Source of the DNA: Pseudohoeflea sp964511625
GTDB lineage: Bacteria > Pseudomonadota > Alphaproteobacteria > Rhizobiales > Rhizobiaceae
Direction of reading: 5' to 3'
Length of the DNA: 64,000 nt
Assembly (NCBI GenBank): GCA_964511625.1
Contig: CAZEJG010000006.1
Span: forward strand, 1-64,000
A program made the position numbers and the translations under genes. This document shows, piece by piece, positions 1 to 8,071 of the stretch (the first letter of the stretch is position 1; every line of letters begins with the position of its first letter). The notes beneath the pieces are model-generated. The model did no database searches. It was given only the letters and a program-made list of their open reading frames with translations, and was not told the DNA's origin.

Positions 1-1
1 C

Positions 2-205
2 TACATCATCACCCAGGCCGAGCGCGGCCGCGTGCTGCCGGCGCTGCAGATCCCGGTCTGGATCACGCTGATCTGGGTGCCGTTCGGCTTCTTCATGACG
101 GGCGTGCAGTACACGCTGACGGCGATCAAGAACATGACTTCCAAGGACATCTATCTCTCGACCAGCGTGCTCGAGGGATACGAGGAAGACGAAATCGAGA
201 TCTGA
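2..205 (+). CDS. uehB: TRAP transporter small permease (DctQ type), C-terminal part; ectoine uptake
   Basis: Partial gene whose start lies before the window. The readable 67 residues hold one hydrophobic helix (VWITLIWVPFGFFMTGVQYT) and an acidic tail ending in EEDEIEI. The small subunit of a tripartite TRAP importer normally has four membrane helices and sits just before the large DctM subunit, as here (10 nt to the next start). The following genes are an ectoine catabolic set, so the system is inferred to be the UehABC/TeaABC ectoine importer; the substrate-binding protein should lie upstream. Family is clear from context; substrate is inference. Confidence 0.75.
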   Translation, partial: YIITQAERGRVLPALQIPVWITLIWVPFGFFMTGVQYTLTAIKNMTSKDIYLSTSVLEGYEEDEIEI

Positions 206-215
206 GGAAAGCATC

Positions 216-1499
216 ATGGCTGCAACAATCTTCCTGGCGATGGTCGCCCTCCTGCTTCTCGGCTTTCCGATGATGATCCCGCTGATCGTCGGCGCCTTCA
301 TCGGCTTCTTCACGATGTTCGGCGGCTTCGGACAGATGGAGACGATGGTCCAGCAGATGATGGCAGGTATTCGCCCGGCCTCGCTGATCGCGGTGCCGAT
401 GTTCATCTTTGCCGCCGACATCATGACGCGCGGCCAGTCGGCCAACCGGCTGATCGACCTGGTCATGGCCTTCGTCGGCCACGTGCGTGGTGGTCTGGCG
501 GTCTCGACGGCCGCGGCCTGCACGCTCTTCGGCGCGGTCTCGGGATCGACCCAGGCAACCGTGGTGGCCGTGGGCTCCCCGCTTCGCCCGCGCATGCTCA
601 AGGCCGGTTACAAGGACAGCTTCATCCTGGCGCTGATCGTCAACGCTTCCGACATCGCCTTCCTGATCCCGCCGTCGATCGGCATGATCATCTACGGCGT
701 CGTCTCCAACACTTCGATTGCCGAACTCTTCATAGCCGGCATCGGGCCGGGCCTTTTGATCCTCGTCCTCTTCTCGATTTACAGCTACATCTACGCAGTC
801 CGGAACAAGGTGCCGACGGAAGAGCGCGCCACGTGGTCGGAACGCGGGAGCGCGCTCTTGAAGGCACTCTGGCCGATGGGCTTCCCGGTGATCATCATCG
901 GCGGTATCTATGGTGGTGTCTTCAGCCCGACCGAGGCGGCCGCGGCCTGCGTGCTCTACGCGCTGCTTCTCGAAGTGGTGATCTTCCGCTCGATCTCGAT
1001 CCCCGAAGTCTACCGGACGGCGAAGTCGACCGGCCTGATTACGGCCGTGGTGTTCATCCTCGTCGGCGCCGGCGCTGCCTTCTCGTGGGTGATCTCGTTC
1101 GCGCAGGTGCCGCAGGCGATCCTCGGTGGCATCGGCATCACGGAAATGGGGCCGATAGGAGTGCTCTTCGTCATCTCCATCGCCTTCTTCGTCGGCTGCA
1201 TGTTCGTCGACCCGATCGTCGTCATTCTCGTGCTCGTGCCGATCTTCGCGCCGGTGGTGGATGCCGTCGGTCTCGACCCCGTGCTCGTGGGGACCATCAT
1301 CACCCTGCAGGTGGCGATCGGATCGGCCACGCCACCCTTCGGCTGTGACATCTTCACGGCGATCGCAGTCTTCAAGAGGCCTTACATCGAGGTGATCCGC
1401 GGGACGCCGCCCTTCATCCTCATCCTGACAGGTGTCGCGGTGGCTCTGATCTTCTTCCCGCAGATCGCTCTCTTCGCACGCGATCTGGCATTCAGATAA
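216..1499 (+). CDS. uehC: TRAP transporter large permease (DctM type), ectoine/hydroxyectoine importer
   Basis: 427-aa polytopic membrane protein of the DctM family, the usual length. It would form the sodium-driven transport channel of the TRAP system. Features seen are repeated hydrophobic segments, an SIGMIIYGVVSNTSIAELFIAG-type loop around residues 151-170 and GGIYGGVFSPTEAAA at about 229-243, both typical of DctM. A GAGGAAAG ribosome site lies just before the ATG. The gene is co-directional with the small permease and 15 nt from a universal stress protein gene, matching the teaABCD order of Halomonas and the uehABC-usp order of marine Rhodobacterales. Ectoine as substrate rests on the downstream eut/doe genes. 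Confidence 0.85.
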   Translation: MAATIFLAMVALLLLGFPMMIPLIVGAFIGFFTMFGGFGQMETMVQQMMAGIRPASLIAVPMFIFAADIMTRGQSANRLIDLVMAFVGHVRGGLAVSTAAACTLFGAVSGSTQATVVAVGSPLRPRMLKAGYKDSFILALIVNASDIAFLIPPSIGMIIYGVVSNTSIAELFIAGIGPGLLILVLFSIYSYIYAVRNKVPTEERATWSERGSALLKALWPMGFPVIIIGGIYGGVFSPTEAAAACVLYALLLEVVIFRSISIPEVYRTAKSTGLITAVVFILVGAGAAFSWVISFAQVPQAILGGIGITEMGPIGVLFVISIAFFVGCMFVDPIVVILVLVPIFAPVVDAVGLDPVLVGTIITLQVAIGSATPPFGCDIFTAIAVFKRPYIEVIRGTPPFILILTGVAVALIFFPQIALFARDLAFR

Positions 1500-1514
1500 A
1501 CGGGAGGACAAGCC

Positions 1515-1952
1515 ATGTTTAAAACCATCGTGGTCGCCGTCGACGGCTCGGAAGGCTCGAAGAAGGCCATCCAGTACGGGGCAGAGATGCAGGCGCGCTA
1601 CGACGCGCAGCTGCTGACGGTGACGGTGTTCCGTCATCATTCATTGCTGGAGGCTTCCATGTCGATGGTGCGGCCGGAAAACCCGGAAAACATCGACGAC
1701 GGCATGCGCGGCTACGCCAAGGAAGTGGCCGACGAGGCGAAGGTGCTGGCGAAAGAGGCAGGGGCGACCAATGTCCGGGCTTTCGTCAAGGGCGGCCAGC
1801 CTGCTCGCACGATCGTCAAGTTTTCCGCAGAGCACGATGCCGACCTGATCGTCGTCGGCAGCCGCGGCATGGGCGATATCGAGGGTTTTCTGCTCGGCAG
1901 CGTGTCGCACAAGGTGACGAGCCTTGCCTCCTGCCCGGTTCTGGTCGTCTGA
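1515..1952 (+). CDS. teaD: Universal stress protein, TeaD-like
   Basis: 145-aa single-domain UspA protein. The N-terminus (FKTIVVAVDGSEGSKKA) and the C-terminal nucleotide-binding motif GSRGMGDIEGFLLGSVS (G-x2-G-x9-G-S) are intact, so ATP binding is expected. In Halomonas elongata the equivalent TeaD is encoded after the TRAP genes and tunes ectoine uptake; the same position here suggests that role. GGAGG precedes the start. General Usp function cannot be excluded. Confidence 0.85.
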   Translation: MFKTIVVAVDGSEGSKKAIQYGAEMQARYDAQLLTVTVFRHHSLLEASMSMVRPENPENIDDGMRGYAKEVADEAKVLAKEAGATNVRAFVKGGQPARTIVKFSAEHDADLIVVGSRGMGDIEGFLLGSVSHKVTSLASCPVLVV

Positions 1953-1986
1953 CGCCAAGGCGTCGTGAGCGTTTTTGGAGAGCGTG

Positions 1987-2781
1987 ATGGCGGATGTAAC
2001 GGTTTCGGCGGCAGCCCAGGAACTCGGTTTCGAGGCGCCCGGTCTGCCGGTCCGGTTCGGTTTGGTGGCGCTTGCCACGGACCTGACGAGCGAGGGCGAT
2101 TTCGTCCGCATCTTTCCGCCCGAGGCGGTGGTGCACACGACCCGCGTTGCCTTCGCCAATCCCACCACTCCCGAAAACCTGCGCAAGATGGCGCCACTTC
2201 TGACCGAGGCCGCCGCCCTGATCACGCCCGGCGTCGAGCTGTCCGCCATCTGCTACAGCTGCACCTCGGCCGCGGCCTCCATCGGCGAGGACACGGTGGA
2301 GCGCTGTATTCAGGCGAGCCGTCCCGGCGTGCCGGTGGTCACCCCGACCGGGGCCGCCGCGCGGGCCTTCCATGCGCTCGGCGTGAAATCCCTGGCCGTG
2401 GTCACCCCCTATCTTCCAGAGGCCAGCGTTGCCGTGGGGGACTGGTTCGAGGGGCAGGGTCTTGAGGTCCGCCGGCTCGAATGTCTCGGTCTCGCCGACG
2501 ACCGCGATATGGCGCGTGTCTCGCAGCGCACCATCGTCGAGGCGGCGCTCGCCGCCGACGGTCCAGACAACGACGCGATCTTTCTCTCCTGCACCGCGCT
2601 GCCGGCCGTCGGAGCGATTGCCGAGATCGAGGCGCGGACCGGCAAGCCGGTGGTGACCTCGAACCAGGCGAGCGCCTGGGAGATGTTGCGCCGCGGCGGG
2701 TTCGCCGACTGGCAGCCCGAAGCCTACGGACGGCTTTTCACACTGTCGCTGCCGGGTTTCGGCGAAGGGTTCGCCGCATGA
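1987..2781 (+). CDS. eutA: EutA, Asp/Glu racemase-family protein of (hydroxy)ectoine catabolism
   Basis: 264-aa protein of the maleate isomerase/Asp-Glu racemase superfamily. Two cysteine motifs mark the paired active-site halves: SAICYSCTSAAAS and IFLSCTALPAVGA. ATG 1987 is chosen because GGAG at 1977-1980 is correctly spaced; an in-frame TTG at 1975 is weaker. EutA is part of the conserved eutABC trio thought to convert hydroxyectoine to ectoine or to handle its stereochemistry; the exact reaction is not settled. The stop overlaps the eutB start (ATGA), implying coupled translation. Confidence 0.85.
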   Translation: MADVTVSAAAQELGFEAPGLPVRFGLVALATDLTSEGDFVRIFPPEAVVHTTRVAFANPTTPENLRKMAPLLTEAAALITPGVELSAICYSCTSAAASIGEDTVERCIQASRPGVPVVTPTGAAARAFHALGVKSLAVVTPYLPEASVAVGDWFEGQGLEVRRLECLGLADDRDMARVSQRTIVEAALAADGPDNDAIFLSCTALPAVGAIAEIEARTGKPVVTSNQASAWEMLRRGGFADWQPEAYGRLFTLSLPGFGEGFAA

Positions 2782-3779
2782 GCATGACAGACTTCATCGG
2801 GCTCGAGGAAATCGAGGCGGCGCGCGAGCGGATCGCCTCGACCATCCGGACCACACCGGTCAATCTCTCCGACCGGCTGACGTCGCTTGCCGGCGTGCCG
2901 GTTCACCTCAAGCTCGAACATCTCCAGCACACGGGCAGCTTCAAGTTGCGCGGTGCTGCCAACGCGGTCGCGCGGCTCTCAGACAAGGAGCGTGCGGCGG
3001 GTGTCGTCGGTGTGTCGACCGGCAATCATGGTCGGGGCCTCGCCCATGCCGCCAAGGCCGCCGGCGTGCGCTGCGTGATCTGCATGTCGCGGCTGGTGCC
3101 GCAGGTAAAGGTCGACGGCATCCGGGCGCTCGGCGCCGAGGTGCGCATCACCGGCAAGTCGCAGGACGAGGCGCAGGCCGAAGTCGACAAGCTCGTAGAT
3201 GAGGAAGGGATGACGATGATCCCGCCCTTCGACCATCCGGACATCATCGCCGGGCAGGGCACGCTGGGGCTCGAGATCGTCGATCAGGTGCCTGACGTTT
3301 CGACTGTCGTCGTGCCCTTGTCGGGCGGCGGACTGATCGCCGGCGTGGCGGCCGCCTGCAAGGCGAGGAACAAGGATATCCGCATCGTCGGCATCACCAT
3401 GGAACGGGGCGCAGCGATGATCGCCAGTCTCGAGGCAGGCAAGCCGGTCGAGGTCGAGGAACTGCCGACGCTGGCGGATTCGCTCGGCGGCGGCATCGGG
3501 CTGGCCAACCGCTACACCTTTCCGATGACGCGCGAACTGGTCGACGAGACCCATCTGATCGACGAGGCGCAGATCGCCACCGGCATGCGTCACGCCTACT
3601 GGCAGGAACGCCAGATCGTCGAAGGCTCGGGCGCCGTCGGGATCGCGGCGTTGATCGCCCAGAAATTCAAGTCCGAGGGGCCCGTGGCGCTGATCCTGTC
3701 GGGCGGCAATGTCGACATGGAACAGCATTTCCGCGTCATCGACGGCGAGGATGTCGACCTGATGAAAGAGACGGCCTGA
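2778..3779 (+). CDS. eutB: EutB, PLP-dependent threonine dehydratase-like enzyme of hydroxyectoine use
   Basis: 333-aa fold-type II PLP enzyme. The Schiff-base lysine is in GSFKLRGA (about Lys56) and the phosphate-binding loop is PLSGGGLIAG. The start is ATG 2778, four bases inside the eutA stop; longer upstream readings run through eutA in another frame and are not real. EutB is proposed to remove the hydroxyl group of a hydroxyectoine derivative, by analogy to serine/threonine dehydratases, with EutC reducing the imine. The gene lies in the continuous eutABC-doeAB run. Confidence 0.87.
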   Translation: MSMTDFIGLEEIEAARERIASTIRTTPVNLSDRLTSLAGVPVHLKLEHLQHTGSFKLRGAANAVARLSDKERAAGVVGVSTGNHGRGLAHAAKAAGVRCVICMSRLVPQVKVDGIRALGAEVRITGKSQDEAQAEVDKLVDEEGMTMIPPFDHPDIIAGQGTLGLEIVDQVPDVSTVVVPLSGGGLIAGVAAACKARNKDIRIVGITMERGAAMIASLEAGKPVEVEELPTLADSLGGGIGLANRYTFPMTRELVDETHLIDEAQIATGMRHAYWQERQIVEGSGAVGIAALIAQKFKSEGPVALILSGGNVDMEQHFRVIDGEDVDLMKETA

Positions 3780-3780
3780 G

Positions 3781-4779
3781 ATGGCGAAGATCAAGATCCT
3801 CACCCAGCCCGAACTGGCCAAAGCCGTACCGCTCGACATGGCGGCGATCGACTGCGTGGAGAACGCCTTCGCAGCGCTCGCCGGCGGCAAGGTGGTCATG
3901 CCGCCGATCCTCAGCCTCGCGATCAAGGAAGCCAACGGCGAGGTCGACGTGAAGACGGCCTATGTCCCGGGTTTCGACAGCTTCGCGATCAAGGTGTCGC
4001 CCGGCTTCTTCGACAATCCGAAGATCGGGTTGCCGAGCACCTCCGGACTCATGATGGCGTTTTCGGCGAAGACCGGCGTGCTGGAAGCCCTGCTTCTCGA
4101 CAATGGCTACCTGACGGACGTTCGCACGGCGGCCGCCGGGGCGGTGGCCGCGCGACATCTGTCGCGTGAGGATTGTGCGACCGCAGCCATCTTCGGCGCC
4201 GGCATGCAGGCGCGGCTGCAACTTCAGGCGCTCATGCAGGTTCGGCCGATCACCAAGGCTCTCATATGGGCGCGCGATCCGGAAAAGGCAGAGGCCCTTG
4301 CCGCGCGAATCCGGACCGAACTCGGCATCGAGGCCGATGCGGTCAGCGACGCTGAAAGCGCCGCACGCGCCGCCGATATCATCGTTACCACCACGCCGGC
4401 GACCGAGCCGGTTCTGAAGGCCGACTGGCTGCAGCCGGGCCAGCACGTCACGGCGATGGGGTCCGATCAGCATTCCAAGAACGAGATCGAGCCGGCATGT
4501 CTGGAGCGCGCCGATCTCTATGTGCCCGACCGCCAGTCGCAGACGGCGGAACTGGGGGAGTTGCGCTCGGCGATCGCGGCAGGCGTGGTCCCCGCCGACA
4601 GGCGCTTTGCCGAACTGGGCGAGATCATCGCCGGCGCGGCTGCCGGTCGCTCATCCGCCGCCGACATCACCATTGCCGACCTGACCGGAACCGGGGTTCA
4701 GGACACGGCCATCGCAACGCTCGCCCTTGAACGGGCCGGCGCAACCGCTCTCGGCACCGAATTCGATTCCGGCGCATGA
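3781..4779 (+). CDS. eutC: EutC, ornithine cyclodeaminase/mu-crystallin family protein
   Basis: 332-aa protein of the ornithine cyclodeaminase family. It carries the characteristic N-terminal substrate part (VDVKTAYVPGFDSFAIKVS), LTDVRTAAAGAVAARHLS, and a Rossmann segment AAIFGAGMQARLQL. In ectoine clusters this protein is EutC and acts with EutA and EutB on hydroxyectoine-derived intermediates. ATG follows the eutB stop by one base, so translation is probably coupled. Family is certain; the precise reaction is only inferred from known clusters. Confidence 0.87.
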   Translation: MAKIKILTQPELAKAVPLDMAAIDCVENAFAALAGGKVVMPPILSLAIKEANGEVDVKTAYVPGFDSFAIKVSPGFFDNPKIGLPSTSGLMMAFSAKTGVLEALLLDNGYLTDVRTAAAGAVAARHLSREDCATAAIFGAGMQARLQLQALMQVRPITKALIWARDPEKAEALAARIRTELGIEADAVSDAESAARAADIIVTTTPATEPVLKADWLQPGQHVTAMGSDQHSKNEIEPACLERADLYVPDRQSQTAELGELRSAIAAGVVPADRRFAELGEIIAGAAAGRSSAADITIADLTGTGVQDTAIATLALERAGATALGTEFDSGA

Positions 4780-4823
4780 CACCAACCCCACATCGCAGTC
4801 ACATGGCATAGAAAGCAAACGAC

Positions 4824-6011
4824 ATGTCAGCACCTCAACTGGCCTTTTCCCGCAGTGAATTTGCCCGCCGCATCGACAAGACGCGCAAGGCGATGGAAGA
4901 ACGCGAAGTGGAGGTGCTGATCGTCTCAGACCCTTCCAACATGGCCTGGCTGACAGGCTATGACGGCTGGTCGTTCTACGTGCATCAGGCGGTGATCGTC
5001 GGCCCGGACGGCGATCCGGTCTGGTTCGGGCGCGGGCAGGACCGCAACGGCGCCAAGCGCACCTGCTTCATGTCGGAGGACGACATGATCGGCTATCCGG
5101 ACCACTACGTGCAGTCGGAAGTGCGCCACCCGATGGACTTCCTCTCCGAGCAACTTGCCGAGCGTGGCTGGGACAAGAAGCGCATCGGCGTGGAGATGGA
5201 CAATTACTGGTTCTCGGCCAAGGCCTATGCCTCGCTGCAGCAGAACCTGCCGAACGCCACCTTCATCGACGCCAACTCCCTGGTGAACTGGCAGCGGGCG
5301 GTCAAATCGGACCAGGAACTGCTCTACATGCATCGCGCCGCCCGTATCGTCGAGCGGATGCATCAGCGCATCTTCGACAAGGTCGAGCCCGGCATCCGCA
5401 AATGCGATCTTGTGGCCGACATTTATGATGCCTCGCTGCGGTTCGACAACGACTACGGGTTCGGCGGCGACTATCCCGCCATCGTGCCGCTCCTGCCGTC
5501 GGGGATCGATGCGTCCGCGCCGCACCTGACATGGAGCGACGAACCGCTGCGTCTGGGCGAGGGCACCTTCTTCGAGATCGCCGGCGTCTATCGTCGCTAC
5601 CATTGCCCGCTGTCGCGCACGGTGTTTCTCGGCAAGCCGACGGAGACCTTCGTCAACGCCGAAAAGGCCGTGCTGGAGGGCATGGAGGCCGGTCTTGAAA
5701 TGGCGCGCCCGGGCAATCTCTGCGAGGACGTCGCCAATGCCTTCTATGGGGTGCTGAAGAAATACGGGATCACCAAGGACAACCGCACCGGCTACCCGAT
5801 CGGTCTGTCCTATCCGCCGGACTGGGGCGAGCGCACCATGTCGCTCCGCTCCGGCGACAAGACCGTGCTGGAAGAGAACATGACCTTCCACTTCATGACC
5901 GGTCTGTGGATGGAAAGCTGGGGCTTCGAGATTACCGAGAGCATCGTCATCAAGGAGGGCGGGCCGGAGTGCTTCGCCAACGTGCCGCGCAAGATGTTCG
6001 TGAAGGGCTGA
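4824..6011 (+). CDS. doeA: Ectoine hydrolase DoeA (EutD), M24 peptidase fold
   Basis: 395-aa creatinase/aminopeptidase-P-like (M24) protein. The N-terminal domain contains DPSNMAWLTGYDGWSFYVHQ, typical of ectoine hydrolases; the C-terminal pita-bread domain spans roughly residues 170-390. DoeA opens the ectoine ring to N-alpha-acetyl-2,4-diaminobutyrate. The product feeds the next gene, doeB, four bases downstream. The 44-nt gap after eutC has only a weak ribosome site (GAAAG), the largest gap in this operon. Confidence 0.9.
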   Translation: MSAPQLAFSRSEFARRIDKTRKAMEEREVEVLIVSDPSNMAWLTGYDGWSFYVHQAVIVGPDGDPVWFGRGQDRNGAKRTCFMSEDDMIGYPDHYVQSEVRHPMDFLSEQLAERGWDKKRIGVEMDNYWFSAKAYASLQQNLPNATFIDANSLVNWQRAVKSDQELLYMHRAARIVERMHQRIFDKVEPGIRKCDLVADIYDASLRFDNDYGFGGDYPAIVPLLPSGIDASAPHLTWSDEPLRLGEGTFFEIAGVYRRYHCPLSRTVFLGKPTETFVNAEKAVLEGMEAGLEMARPGNLCEDVANAFYGVLKKYGITKDNRTGYPIGLSYPPDWGERTMSLRSGDKTVLEENMTFHFMTGLWMESWGFEITESIVIKEGGPECFANVPRKMFVKG

Positions 6012-6015
6012 GCCA

Positions 6016-7008
6016 ATGGCGACCAACCCGATTTCGCCGACGATCCCCTATGACGTTGACGGCAAGCATCACGGCTTTCTGAAACTGCCGTACAGCCGGG
6101 ACGATTCCGCATGGGGATCGGTGATGATCCCGATCTGCGTGATCAGGAACGGGGAGGGGCCGACGGCGCTTCTGACCGGAGCCAATCACGGCGACGAATA
6201 TGAGGGGCCGATCGCGCTTCAGGATCTCGCCTACAGCCTCGATCCGTCCGAGATCACAGGGCGGGTGATCATCGTGCCGGCCTTCAACTTTCCGGCCTTC
6301 ATGGCCGGCAAGCGGGTCTCGCCGGTCGACGGGCGCAACCTCAATCGCTGCTTCCCCGGCAAGCCCGACGGCACGGTGACGGAGAAGATCGCCGACTATT
6401 TCGCCACGACGTTGGTGCCGATGGCGCATCTGGTCGTCGATTTCCATTCCGGCGGCAAGACGCTCGACTTTGTGCCGTTTGCCTGTTCGCACGTGCTCGA
6501 CGACAAGGAACAGGAGCGACAGTGCGCCGAAGCGGTCGAGGCCTTCAACGCGCCCTATACGATGCGGCTTCTGGAGATCGACAATGTCGGCATGTACGAC
6601 ACCGAGGTCGAGAACCACGGCAAGGTGTTCGTCACCACCGAACTGGGCGGCGGCGGAACGGCTTCGGCCAACTCGGCGCGGATCGCGAAGCGGGGCGTGC
6701 GCAACGTGCTCAAGCATGCGGGAATCCTGAAAGGGGAGATCGAGCGCCAGCCGAGCACATTCCTCGACATGCCGGATCACGACTGCTTTGTCTTCTCCGA
6801 AGCGCGTGGTCTGATCGAGCCGCTCGTCGATCTCGGCGAGAGGGTGGAAAAGGGCCAACCGATCGCCCGGATCTGGCCCACCGAGAAAACCGGCGATGCG
6901 CCGGTTGAGTATGCCGCGAGGAAGACGGGCGTGCTGGTCTCCCGCCACTTTCCCGGTCTGGTGCAGCCCGGCGACTGTCTCGGTGTCGTCGGCGTCGAGG
7001 TCGATTGA
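6016..7008 (+). CDS. doeB: N-alpha-acetyl-2,4-diaminobutyrate deacetylase DoeB (EutE)
   Basis: 330-aa zinc deacylase of the aspartoacylase/AstE (M14-like) family. Zinc ligands are visible in GANHGDEYEG (His and Glu) and VVDFHSGG (His). The C-terminal region (about residues 230-330) has the beta-barrel lobe of succinylglutamate desuccinylase-like proteins. It would release acetate from the DoeA product to give diaminobutyrate. The ATG lies three bases after the doeA stop. No diaminobutyrate transaminase or dehydrogenase (doeD/doeC) follows, so the last steps must be encoded elsewhere. Confidence 0.9.
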   Translation: MATNPISPTIPYDVDGKHHGFLKLPYSRDDSAWGSVMIPICVIRNGEGPTALLTGANHGDEYEGPIALQDLAYSLDPSEITGRVIIVPAFNFPAFMAGKRVSPVDGRNLNRCFPGKPDGTVTEKIADYFATTLVPMAHLVVDFHSGGKTLDFVPFACSHVLDDKEQERQCAEAVEAFNAPYTMRLLEIDNVGMYDTEVENHGKVFVTTELGGGGTASANSARIAKRGVRNVLKHAGILKGEIERQPSTFLDMPDHDCFVFSEARGLIEPLVDLGERVEKGQPIARIWPTEKTGDAPVEYAARKTGVLVSRHFPGLVQPGDCLGVVGVEVD

Positions 7009-7121
7009 CCACTGAAAAATCGTGCGGGGTCATGTTTCCGGTTGATCCCGCATGAACCCTCTCCTAGGTTCGTGCAAAATGTGGTCCGACCAGATGCGGA
7101 TCGAACGGGAGGGAGAATCGA

Positions 7122-7952
7122 ATGCCGAGATTTCAACGCAAAGACCTGATGGCCAGGTTCCAGAAGATGAAGGCCGACCGCGTGCCGATCATCGGCGGCG
7201 GGGCGGGAACCGGTCTATCGGCAAAATGCGAGGAAGCAGGCGGCATCGACCTGATCGTCATCTACAATTCCGGGCGCTACCGGATGGCCGGACGCGGCTC
7301 GCTGTCGGGAATGATGGCCTATGGCAATGCCAATGACGTGGTCGTCGAAATGGCGCGGGAAATCCTTCCGGTGGTGACCAAGACGCCGGTTCTCGCCGGT
7401 GTTAACGGCACCGATCCCTTCTGCATCTTCGATCATTTTCTGCAACAGTTGAAGGATCTCGGTTTCGCCGGCATCCAGAACTTCCCGACCGTTGGACTGA
7501 TCGACGGCAATTTCCGCAAGAACCTTGAGGAGACCGGCATGTCCTACGGCCGGGAGATCGACCTTATCCGGCTTGCCAACCAGATGGACATGCTGACCAC
7601 GCCCTACGTCTTCAATGCCGACGAAGCGGCTGAGATGGCGAAAGCGGGCGCCGACATCATCGTCTGCCATTTCGGCCTGACCACCGGCGGTTCGATCGGC
7701 GCGGAAACCGCGCTCAAGCTCGAGGACTGCCCGGCCATGGCGAATGAATGGGCCGAGGCGGCGCTGAAGGTGAACAAGGATGCGATCATCTTGGTCCATG
7801 GCGGGCCGGTGGCCTCGCCGGAAGACGCCTCATACATGCTCAACAACACCGAAAACTGCCACGGCTTCTACGGTGCCTCCTCTATGGAGCGTCTGCCTAC
7901 CGAAGGCGCGCTCACCGAGCAGACCCGGAAATTCAAGGCGGTGACGTTCTAG
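7122..7952 (+). CDS. TIM-barrel enzyme of the PEP-hydrolase-like/Tm-1 C-terminal family
   Basis: 276-aa protein belonging to the phosphoenolpyruvate hydrolase-like TIM-barrel family, also found as the C-terminal part of plant Tm-1 proteins. Recognisable parts are IIGGGAGTGLSAKCEEAGG, IVIYNSGRYRMAGRGSLSG, TPVLAGVNGTDPF, GIQNFPTVGLIDG and ILVHGGPVASPED. A strong GGGAGGGAG ribosome site precedes ATG 7122. In many genomes it sits beside a Tm-1-like ATP-binding partner; none is present here. It is co-directional with the ectoine genes after a 113-nt gap, so it may be a separate unit. Reaction unknown. Confidence 0.7.
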   Translation: MPRFQRKDLMARFQKMKADRVPIIGGGAGTGLSAKCEEAGGIDLIVIYNSGRYRMAGRGSLSGMMAYGNANDVVVEMAREILPVVTKTPVLAGVNGTDPFCIFDHFLQQLKDLGFAGIQNFPTVGLIDGNFRKNLEETGMSYGREIDLIRLANQMDMLTTPYVFNADEAAEMAKAGADIIVCHFGLTTGGSIGAETALKLEDCPAMANEWAEAALKVNKDAIILVHGGPVASPEDASYMLNNTENCHGFYGASSMERLPTEGALTEQTRKFKAVTF

Positions 7953-7991
7953 GCCGATACCGGACGCGTTCTCCCCCGGAAATGTCCGCTA

Positions 7992-8018
7992 GCTTACGCG
8001 GATGGGCTTTCCGTAAGC
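7992..8018. repeat. Inverted repeat/hairpin after the TIM-barrel gene
   Basis: GCTTACG at 7992-7998 pairs with CGTAAGC at 8012-8018 across a 13-nt loop that can pair further (CGGA/TTCCG). It lies 40 nt after the TIM-barrel stop and 54 nt before the flavoprotein start. No T-run follows, so it is not a standard intrinsic terminator; it may be a leader structure or operator. Confidence 0.4.
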
Positions 8019-8071
8019 GTCAATTGGCTCCATAGTCATCGCTAAAGTACAAACCTGCAGGGAGGGCAGGA

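Noticed and set aside
126..1640. 504-codon open reading frame on the minus strand opposite the TRAP and Usp genes
   Set aside because: It is rich in R, D, E and H, has no family features, and mirrors two clear plus-strand genes. Long antisense frames are expected in GC-rich DNA.
2481..2777. 99-residue N-terminal extension of EutB
   Set aside because: It reads eutA in another frame and is Arg-rich; ATG 2778 begins the normal EutB protein.
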